Below are positions 56,336-64,000 of a stretch of 64,000 bases of DNA, one piece after another (the stretch's first letter is position 1; every line of letters begins with the position of its first letter). The position numbers and the translations under genes are program-made. Under the pieces are notes generated by a model. The model saw only the letters and a list, made by a program, of their open reading frames with translations, was not told where the DNA came from and searched no databases. Source of the stretch: Elymus sibiricus (Eukaryota > Streptophyta > Magnoliopsida > Poales > Poaceae); NCBI GenBank assembly GCA_039707655.1, contig CM077672.1:198500537-198564536 (forward strand), in the 5' to 3' direction.

Positions 56336-56493
56336 CGGCGTTTCCAGCAATGCGAGCTGGCTCGGCGTTTCTATGTGGGGAAGAAACGCTACGGGCTATG
56401 GCGTTGCTAAAAGGGTCAGATCGTGAAATACTTTCATGTCGAGTTCAGTTTGTGGCAAAGATCACTGATAAGGTCAGAACAGTGATTTCGGCC
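56336..56493 (-). repeat. Right terminal inverted repeat of the Mutator-like element
   Basis: This is the reverse complement of the left terminal repeat. Its outer end lies about 110 bp from the TATA box of the SWEET-like fragment. Confidence 0.75.
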
Positions 56494-56602
56494 TGACGCC
56501 AGCAACTAACCCCTGACACAGCAACTAACCCTGACACACACTGCCCAGGCCTGCGGCGTCGTACGTGTTGATTCCGTGCTCGTCTCGCCCAGCCAGGCTG
56601 CA

Positions 56603-56608
56603 TATAAA
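56603..56608 (+). promoter_or_regulatory. TATA box upstream of the SWEET-like fragment
   Basis: The sequence gcatataaagc lies in GC-rich DNA about 180 bp before the first recognisable SWEET-like codons. It is followed by a pyrimidine-rich leader. The link to that gene is inferred from position. Confidence 0.45.
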
Positions 56609-56789
56609 GCTCGCCATTCCACCCGAGCAGCCAGTGCCCGCTTCCACGCCTCCCACTCCGCTCCGGCCGGCCGCCGTCCTCGATCGATCGGCACTGCACT
56701 TGGGGTGCGTGCGGCGACGCCGGGCTTTCTCCCGCTCCTCTCTTCTTCTTTCGACGTACCAGCAGGTTGTGTGTTCCATGCACCGGCAG

Positions 56790-57080
56790 GTTCACCACGA
56801 TACCAGACATCTGCCGGTCCGGCAGCGTCGGGAGGAGATCCCCGCTGCCGAACATCGCCACGCTCGTCAGCTGCTGCGTGGGCGTCCTGTACGGCGTCGC
56901 GCGCCGTGACAGCCTCGCCGTCGTCCTCAACTCCCTCGGGGCCTTGCTTCAGACCATCTACGTCCTCTTCTTCATCATCTACAGCGCCGCCAGAGGTCTT
57001 ATCCTCCTCCAGTGCCTCGTGCCGGCCCTAGGCTACGCCGCCCTTCTCATCTTGTATCTGCTCGGTGTCATGGACGCCGA
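56790..57080 (+). pseudogene. SWEET/MtN3-like sugar transporter fragment, first repeat
   Basis: After a possible splice acceptor (ccggcag, ending 56789) the frame reads TTIPDICRSGSVGRRSPLPN, then VLYGVARRD and VLNSLGALLQTIYVLFFIIY. It continues with two further hydrophobic stretches to LLGVMDAD at 57080. The Gly-Ser ... Ser-Pro-Leu-Pro-Asn ... Leu-Tyr-Gly ... Asn-x-x-Gly order and three membrane-helix-like segments are those of the first MtN3 repeat of SWEETs, which carry sugars through membranes. The frame then runs into a retroposon. No ATG with a clear first helix is seen upstream. The assignment rests on motif recognition only. Confidence 0.5.
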
Positions 57081-58137
57081 TTTTTTTTTGAAAAGGAGGA
57101 TACACCCCCGGCCTCTGCATTTGGGAGATGCATTCAGCCACCTTATTAATTATTCACAAAGACCTTACAAAGTAATACATCAGTAAGCCTGAAGCCACCA
57201 TCTTGACAACACCTGTCGCTACTCCTATGCCCTTGATGAAGGGGTGCCGAATACCAAACAGACATCGCATCAAAACCTAACATCTAAAGCCGGATGCCCC
57301 AGCCCAGCCACATACCGGGACTGTGTCACACACCGGTCCGGCGCACTCTCAGAAGCCGCCGCCACCGTCTTCCACTGGTCCATCTCCAAAGCAGGTACTG
57401 ACGCACCGACCTTGTCAGGCCTGCCATCGACGCCACCACGGCGCCAGACAGCGCCACCACCCTGCACGTATCCATCCGCCGCGCCCGTCGCCGAAACTCC
57501 GCAGCGCCATGCCACCGGGATCTGTCGTCGGCCTTGCGGTAGATGGAATACTGCTCCTCCTCTAGTCCCCTCCAGCCAGCACATGCTCCAAAACGATACC
57601 CCAGGAGGGCGAACGACACCAAAGGCGCCGTCATCGTCCGATCCGGGAGACCCAGATCTAGGGTTTCCCCCGGAGCATCCCGAGCCTGATGACGCAAATT
57701 GCAATGACGATGCCTCAACAAGGAAACAACATCGGAGATGCCGCCATCGTCTGCCATGACCGAAGTCGGCGCGATTTTCATCGGCAGTCGCGCCACCAGT
57801 CCGTACGCCGCCGGCGTCGCTGGTCCCTTCCACCTGAGCAAACTCCCAAAACGATGCCCTCAAGAGGGACTACGATACAAAAGCACCGTCATCGCTCGGT
57901 CCCAATGAGACCTAGGGTTTCGCCCGGAGTTGCCCGCGGTGTCAAGGACCCAGACCAGGGTTGAATCTTGGCGTGATCAGAAGAACCCATCGATATCCGC
58001 CCAATTGCCGGTGGTCCGCACCCGCCACCGCGCCGTCCGCAACCCGGTGACCATGGACAGTCACCGGACGTCACGAACGCGTCCAGCCACAAGCCACGGC
58101 CAGATCTGGCCGAGGCCAGCTACCCCAACCAGCGATC

Positions 58138-58142
58138 CCGCG
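58138..58142. repeat. Target-site duplication of the solo LTR, left copy
   Basis: CCGCG here matches 59914-59918. Confidence 0.88.
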
Positions 58143-59913
58143 TGTTGGGGAACGTTGCATGGAAAACAAAAAAATTTCTACGCACACGCAAGATCTATCC
58201 ATGGAGATGCATAGCTACGAGAGGGGGAGTGTGTCTACGTACCCTCGTAGACCGTAAGCGGAAGCGTTAGAATAACGCGGTTGATGTCGTCGAACAACTT
58301 CACGATCCAACCGACCGAGTACCGAACGTACGACACCTCCGCGTTCAGCACATGTTCAGCTCGGTGACGTCCTCGACTTCTTGATCCAGCAAGACGGCGA
58401 GGTAGTGGATGAGTTCGACAGCACGACGGCGTGGTGACGGTGATGGTGATGCTATCTCCACAGGGCTTCGCCCAAGCACTACGAAAATATGACCGAGGGA
58501 CGGAACTGTGGAGGGGGGCGCCGCACACGGCTAAGACAATGTTGTGTCTCCTTTGGGGCGCCCCCTCTCCTCTATTTATATATGTGTAGGGGCTTGGAGT
58601 AGAAGGAATAGTGCCACATGAACAGTACCATGCGAATAGTACCACATGAACAGTACCATGTGAATAGTACACACGTGGACTTGGACTCCAAAGTCCAATC
58701 CTATTCCTACTAGGACTCTCCTTTTTTCCTTCCCTAGCTGCGTGGGCTTTTGAGGACTTGGTGCGCCTGGCCCAATAAGGCCAGGGCGCCTCCCCTTAGC
58801 CCATGTCAGCCCTTGGGACGTGGTGGACCCACTTGTGGACTTCCGGACCCCTCCAGAATCCTCCGGAACCTTCTGGAAGCTTCCCGGTACAATACCAAAA
58901 AAAACTGCACCTTTTTCCGGAACCCAAAATATGACTTCCCATATATAAATCTTTACCTCTCAACCATTCCGAGACTCCTCGTGACGTCCGGGATCTCATC
59001 CGGGACTCCGAACAATATTCGGTTACCAATTCACATAACTCATATAACACTATATCGTCAACGAACGTTAAGCGTGCGGACCCTATGGGTTCGGGAATGA
59101 TGTAGACAAGACTGAGACGCCTCTCCGGTCAATAACCAATAGCGGAACCTGGATGCTCATATTGGTTCCTACATATTCCACGAAGATCTTATCGGTCGAA
59201 CCGCAATGACAACATACGTAATTCCCTTTGTCCGTCGGTATGTTACTTGCCCGAGATTCGATCGTCGGTATCTCCATACCTAGTTCAATCTCGTTACTGG
59301 CAAGTCTCTTTACTCGTTCCGTAATACATCATCCCGTAACTAACTCCTTAGTCACTTTGCTTGCAAACTTCTTATGATGTGCATTACCGAGAGGGCCCAG
59401 AGATACCTCTCCGAAACACGGAGTGACAAATCCCAGTCTCGATCCATGCCAACTCAACGGACACCTTCGGAGATACCTGTAGAGCATCTTTATGATCACC
59501 CAGTTACGTTGTGACGTTTGATAGCACACAAGGTATTCCTCCGGTATCCGGGAGTTGCATGATCTCATGGTCTGAGGAACATGTATTTGACATTTAAGAA
59601 AGCAGTAGCAATAAACAGAACGATCATATGCTAAGCTAACGGATGGGTCTTGTCCATCACATCATTCTCCTAATGATGTGATCCCGTTATCAAATGACAA
59701 CTCATGTCTATGGTTAGGAAACCTTAACCATCTTTGATCAACGAGCTAGTCTAGTAGAGGCTCACTAGGGACACGGTATTTGTTTATGTATTCACACATG
59801 TATTTAATTTTCCGGTCAATACAATTCTAGCATGAATAATAAACCTTTATCATGAACAAGGAAATATAAAATAATAACAACTTTATTATTGCCTCTAGGG
59901 CATATTTCCATCA
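58143..59913 (-). mobile_element. Solo LTR of a BARE1/Angela-related copia element
   Basis: The 1771-bp LTR starts (plus) TGTTGGGGAACGTTGCATGG and ends GGGCATATTTCCATCA, flanked by CCGCG on both sides. There is no internal sequence, so the element was reduced by recombination between its LTRs. It is clearly related to the Angela LTRs at 16472 and 23732. It differs in the promoter-proximal array, which here is a repeat of catgaacagtaccatg and gaatagtac at about 58617-58670, next to a TATA box near 58573. Confidence 0.9.
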
Positions 59914-59918
59914 CCGCG
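59914..59918. repeat. Target-site duplication of the solo LTR, right copy
   Basis: CCGCG here pairs with 58138-58142. Confidence 0.88.
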
Positions 59919-60330
59919 CCGCCGCAGCCCTCATCGCCATATGCTTGGATCTGATGGAGCCGCCGCCGCAGTTAGCCGCCCCGCCTCCCCAAAGCGCCAG
60001 CACGTCCCACCAGGAATTCCGTGCAGCCGCCGCCGCACCGTTGCACTGCCGCGCCCGCAGCACGGCCGGCTGCGTCGTCGCCGAGCCGCCCCGCGCTAGC
60101 GCCTCACTCCTCACCAGCACGCCGCGTCCCGCGCCGCAGAGCACCAGGGGAGGAGGGAAAGTGGCCCCGCCGCCACCGACACCAGCCGGGCTTCGCCCGG
60201 CGGCGCTCTCCGGCGGCGGCGAGGAGTAGGGGAGGTGGGGGAGAGGCCTCTGGCGGGCGGCGGCTAGGGTTTCCCCCTGGCCGCCCACGGGGGCGAACGA
60301 GGGGGTCATGAGGGGAGGGCCCCTCGCAGC

Positions 60331-60489
60331 TTTTATGTTTCAAGTTGGTCAGTACAATAACATGTCTTTGATTGCTTCTTAGCTAGCTTCTGCATGCGTT
60401 CTTTCTTGCGTGCCTGCTTATCACTGACCATAGTTGCTGGCTTGCTTATCACTACTCTCTGATAATGCATTAATGCATATACATACCAG
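60331..60489 (+). other. Probable intron segment of the SWEET-like fragment
   Basis: AT-rich, T-rich sequence ends in catataccag-type acceptor bases just before 60490. It has no ORF. The intron reading depends on the SWEET-like interpretation of its neighbours. Confidence 0.35.
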
Positions 60490-60624
60490 GTGAAGGTGAA
60501 ACAGACCTTGACAATGGAGTCAATGCCGCATCCGGCCACCCCATGCTTGTCCCTGATCAGCACGCCGACGTGGATCATCTACGCCTTGGCCAGAAAGGAC
60601 CCCAAGTTATACCTGTACATCGTT
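60490..60624 (+). pseudogene. SWEET/MtN3-like exon, second repeat
   Basis: A 45-codon open segment is bounded by an AG acceptor at 60488-60489 and a consensus donor GTAAGTTAG from 60625. It reads VKVKQTLTMESMPHP, then PTWIIYALARKDPKLYLYIV. The pattern basic/Thr-Met-Glu-Ser-Met-Pro ... Trp-x-x-Tyr-Ala ... Lys-Asp matches the start of the second MtN3 repeat in SWEETs, where an exon of similar size is usual. Downstream sequence is replaced by the LINE at 60655. Together with 56790-57080 it suggests one gene torn apart by insertions. Confidence 0.45.
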
Positions 60625-60654
60625 GTAAGTTAGAGCAATTCGTCAACCTTCATT

Positions 60655-63600
60655 CTTTTTTTTTGCGGGTAGAAATTTGTATTACTCATCACCAAAGTCC
60701 TTACAATCAATCGCAGCCAGTTCCAAAGCCTCAGGAGGGCCAGAACCTAACCAAGTCATGGTTCTACCCTCAATACGAGCAAATTTAGCTAAGCTATCAC
60801 TAACTTTATTTTGGCTACGACTTACATGAGTAATACAATTTTCACGTAGAGACATAAGATATCTAATCTCCTTGATGATGGACGAATATACCGATCTGTC
60901 AACCTCTGAAGCCTGGATCAATTTCACTGCAATTATAGAATCCATCTCGATCTGCACTGGTAACTCACTTCTCTGGATGGAGAAAGATAAGCCTTCCATG
61001 CATGCACATAATTCAGCTTCAAGTGCATCCCGGCAAGAAAATAACTGCCTACAAGAAGAGAAGATGATGGCTCCCTTGTCGTCTCTTAACACCATTCTGG
61101 CACCGGCCGATCCATCAACAGCAAATGAACCATCAGTACACAACTTAACCCAGCCTGGCTTAGGAGCAGTCCACTTGGGATCTGCTACGACCATTACCGC
61201 ATGTGGCCGAACTGGAGTGTATGTTATGATTGACTTCCCTTTGCTAGGATCAGCAATTAGATCAGTTTTAATGCCAATTAGAGAATCCAAGTAGCTCATC
61301 AAGAACCTTCGAGAAGCCTCCATGGGAGGCGGGGATTTATTATGGACAATCTCATTGCGTATATGCCACGCCCTCCATAATGTCATGAGAAGCATCGAAC
61401 GCTCAATATCTGGCAGAGGAGCAAGAACTTGCAGCAGCCACTCGACACCCGTATTCTGCACAGTAGTAATATTCAGAAGAGTCCATACTTCTGCCATAGC
61501 ATCCCAGAGAACTCTCGAGAGGGTACAGCGACATAGTGCATGGAAGCAGTCCTCAGACTCCATCGAACACACAGGGCACAAATCACTGGTTTCCAGCCCT
61601 CTTGTATGTTTGTTACTCCATGTAGGCAGAGAGTTTGTAGCGACCTGCCATGCGAAATTACGTACTGAGGGAGGAACATCAGTCGACCATATAAATTTCC
61701 AGCAGTCCCGACGCCCATCTGAACGTAAGCTGGAGCCCGTCGAAGTGCTTATGTGAGCATCCTCAAAACAGAACTGGTACGCACTCCTCACTGAAAAAGC
61801 GCCAAACTTGCCAGGGCCCCACGCCAACGTATCATCCTCCTGTCTTGGCGACGCCCTGATTTTCAAAATCTCCACAACATCCGCCGGCATAAAGAATTCC
61901 TGTAGCAAGCCAACCTTTCATGAACCGTTCTCATTAAGCAAATCTGAGACAAAACGAATTCTACACCTCCCTTGTAAAGTGAATGGTTTATAGGAGAAGG
62001 GTCTGGGGATCCAATTGTCACGCCAAACGCGTATATTTCTTCCGTTCCCAACTCTCCAAATCAGACCCTTCTTCAAGAGTTCAAGACCGTAGCTAATAGC
62101 TTGCCAAGAAGAGGAAGCATTTCCGGCGAAAACGGTATCCTCAAGTTTACCATCCGGATAGTATCTGGCTTTTAACACTAGTGCGCACAGACTGTCAGGC
62201 TTCGAAATTAATCTCCATGCTTGCCTAGCTAATAGTGCTTGGTTAAAAATTCGGAAATCTCTAAAGCCAGCACCTCCTTTGCTCTTTGGTTGCATCAGAT
62301 CATCCCATGCCCGCCAATGCACTTTCCTCTTCCCCTTCTCAGCACCCCAATAAAAGGCTCTTACCATTCTGGTAAGTTCATCGCACACCGAGAAGGGTAA
62401 TTTAAAGACCCCCATCATATAAGTGGGAAGGGCCTGAGCAACAGACTTAATGAGTGTCTCCCTCCCTGGTTGGGCAAGGTGACCATCTCCCCACTGGAGC
62501 AATCTTTTAGTTAAGCTCATCTGGAGATTCTGAAATCTTCCCTTAGACATGCGACCATCAGGCGTTGGGAGTCCAAGGTACTTCTCCTCAAAAACCAAAC
62601 TAGTGATATTGAGAACTCCTCTGATTTCCTCCTGTTTGACATAAGGGCATGCCTCACCAAAAAGAATAGAGCACTTGTCAAAATTCAAGCTCTGACCTGT
62701 TGCCTTTCCATATTGATCCAATGCTAGCTTTATTGTTTCGGCCTGAGCACGGTTTGCTTCAAAAAATAACATAGTATCATCAGCAAACAATAGGTGTGAG
62801 ATCCCTGGAGCTCTTCTACATACCTTGACAGGGGTGATATCACCACTAGCCACATAATGTTTCAGAATTGCAGAAAGTCCATCAGCCACAAATAGGAACA
62901 AGAAGGGGGATAGCGGATCGCCCTGCCGAAGCCCGCGCGACGGTGCAAATGAATCCAAGAGGGTCCCATTAAGTGTGACAGAGTATCTCACCGATGTGAC
63001 ACAAGACATTATCCAGTCCACCCATCGTTGAGAGAAACCCAGCTTTTGCATCACTTGCTTCAAGAACTTCCAATCCACCCTGTCATATGCCTTTGAGAGA
63101 TCGAGTTTGTAAGCACAAAAACTTTTTGTAGGGTCCTTTTCTTGCTTAATGTGGTGGATACATTCAAAGGCCACAAGAGCATTATCAGTGATCAGACGCC
63201 CTGGGATAAAGGCACTTTGCTCTGGAGAAACAATACCATCCAACAATGGCCTTAAACGATTCACCATGCACTTTGAGATGACCTTGTATATGACATTACA
63301 AAGACTAATCGGCCTGTAGTGAGACAAGCTGGTGGGGTTAGTAATTTTAGGAATAAGAACTATGGAGGTAGAGTTTACCCCTTCCGGCATAATCCCAGAA
63401 ACAAAAAATCCCTTGACCGCTGCAATCACACTGTTTTGTAGCACGTCCCAATTCCGCTGAAAGAACCTCGCGGGTAGACCATCCGGACCTGGGGCCTTCA
63501 ATGGTCCAATCTGAAACAGGGCATCAGAAATCTCCTTATCGCTAAAAGGAGCACACAAACGCACATTGTCTTGCTCAGTAACTCTTGCTTCAAGCAAATC

Positions 63601-64000
63601 AAGAACCCATGATGCATCCAACGCCGGGTCTGCAGCAAAAATCCCTTGAAAATACTCATTTGCCAGGCTGGCCATTTCATCAAAGTTTGAATGAACCACA
63701 CCAATACTGTCGGTTAGCTCGCGTATTTTATTTTTGCGAGCGCGCCAAACAGCCTTACTCTGAAAATATTTAGTGTTACGGTCGCCTTCCTTCAACCACG
63801 TAATTCTTGAGCGTTGTAGCCACATCATTTCCTCCTGGTACAAAAGCTCATTCATCTTATCAGTGATGTTTCTAATTTCTTGTCTATCTGCATTCATGGT
63901 CATAAGTTCCTCCAGTTGTGTTCTTGACTTGGCTAGTCCCCTTGTTATATTGCCGAATTTCTTGCTGCCCCAAGTACTGAGCGTAGCCAAAGTCTTCCTT
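60655..64000 (-). mobile_element. L1-type LINE, minus strand, 5' end outside the window
   Basis: The poly(A) tail appears as a T run at about 60655-60664. A very short 3' UTR of about 20 bases separates it from the ORF2 stop at 60682. ORF2 fills the rest to the window end. It lies 30 bp after the donor site of the SWEET-like exon, so it probably inserted in that intron. Confidence 0.88.
60682..63990 (-). pseudogene. LINE ORF2 (RT, zinc-binding region, RNase H), one stop codon
   Basis: A single frame is seen from the window edge to a TGA at 60682-60684. In order it holds the RT domain (GPLKAPGPDGLPARFF, HYRPISLCNVIYK, KLDLSKAYDRVDW, GLRQGDPLSPFLF and the catalytic LLFADDTMLFF), then thumb and linker, then a zinc-binding RVT region (CPVCSMESEDCFHALC). 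A C-terminal RNase H follows (CTDGSF, LEAELCACMEGL, EMDSIIAVK). The endonuclease domain and ORF1 lie outside the window. The only break is a TGA at 61918-61920, in place of a likely Trp codon. It would copy its RNA at the target nick. Confidence 0.9.

Larger units (their letters stand above)
54973..56493. mobile_element. Mutator-like non-autonomous foldback element
   Basis: Terminal inverted repeats begin GGCCGAAATCACTGTTCTGA at both ends and run about 158 bp with roughly ten differences. The direct repeat TGACGCCA flanks the element at 54965-54972 and 56494-56501. If the first G of the left end is counted in the flank, the duplication is nine bases (TGACGCCAG). Long inverted ends plus an 8-9 bp duplication fit the Mutator superfamily; hAT is the alternative for 8 bp. 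No transposase is present. The interior holds a 78-bp AT run. Confidence 0.75.
57081..60330 (-). mobile_element. Poly(A) retroposon (LINE-derived, non-autonomous), carrying a solo LTR
   Basis: On the minus strand the element ends in a poly(A) run (T run at 57081-57089), preceded by a short 3' tail that I know from a common Triticeae LINE-like repeat. Moving 5', it has GC-rich sequence with repeated cgggggaaaccctag phrases and a leader-like start near 60328 (gccgcc-rich with aaaccctagccgcc). No RT frame is present. A solo LTR interrupts it at 58143-59913. A target duplication is not clear. It sits between the two SWEET-like exons. Confidence 0.6.

Noticed and set aside
56790..57080. Horizontal transfer of an animal-like SWEET gene
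   Set aside because: The resemblance is judged by eye over one short segment. Grass-like GC content and neighbouring Triticeae repeats make a diverged plant gene at least as likely, so I report only the similarity.
57244..57863. Overlapping 170-200 codon frames on both strands
   Set aside because: They lie inside the poly(A) retroposon, mirror each other and show no RT or other domain.

Overview
This window is plant DNA from a large, repeat-packed grass genome, almost certainly Triticeae (wheat, barley or Aegilops type). The evidence is a BARE1/Angela-type copia element, several Triticeae-style gypsy-like elements with tRNA-Asp primer sites, L1-type LINEs, a Stowaway-like MITE and a Mutator-like foldback element, nested in one another. 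I see no bacterial or organellar genes, rRNA, tRNA genes or CRISPR. The only candidate host gene is a broken SWEET/MtN3-like sugar-transporter fragment at 56.8-60.6 kb.

Layout. 1-5.6 kb: a ~153-bp tandem repeat, an LTR-like element (1386-2876) and GC-rich retroposon-like debris. 5.6-10.3 kb: a truncated minus-strand gypsy-like element (C) with a decayed gag-protease frame. 10.3-33.7 kb: an old minus-strand gag-protease element (E) whose antisense coiled-coil ORF is split by element A (11717-28445, target duplication GGGGC). A is itself split by an Angela-type copia element (16472-25624, target duplication CTATC) with two identical 1893-bp LTRs. 33.7-51.4 kb: a DNA-transposon remnant split by element B (34151-50861, GCGCG), which carries gag-protease plus a second ORF; that second ORF is split by element D (39432-46581, GCCTT). 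51.4-54.6 kb: LINE fragment, two MITEs and a tandem repeat. 54.97-56.49 kb: a Mutator-like foldback element beside a TATA box and the SWEET-like fragment. 57.1-60.3 kb: a poly(A) retroposon carrying a solo LTR (58143-59913, CCGCG). 60.65 kb to the end: a nearly intact L1-type LINE ORF2 on the minus strand, running out of the window.

How the parts work together. None of A, B, C, D or E shows reverse transcriptase or integrase, so all look non-autonomous. They share a tRNA-Asp primer site (seen in A, B, C and D), GC-rich GGCGCGCC hairpins beside the TATA-like region, and repeated internal copies of their own polypurine tract. A, B and D also carry accessory ORFs of unknown role. These shared cis-modules and accessory ORFs are the most interesting content. 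The Angela copy has canonical copia domains but is broken at two places despite identical LTRs, which suggests movement in trans.
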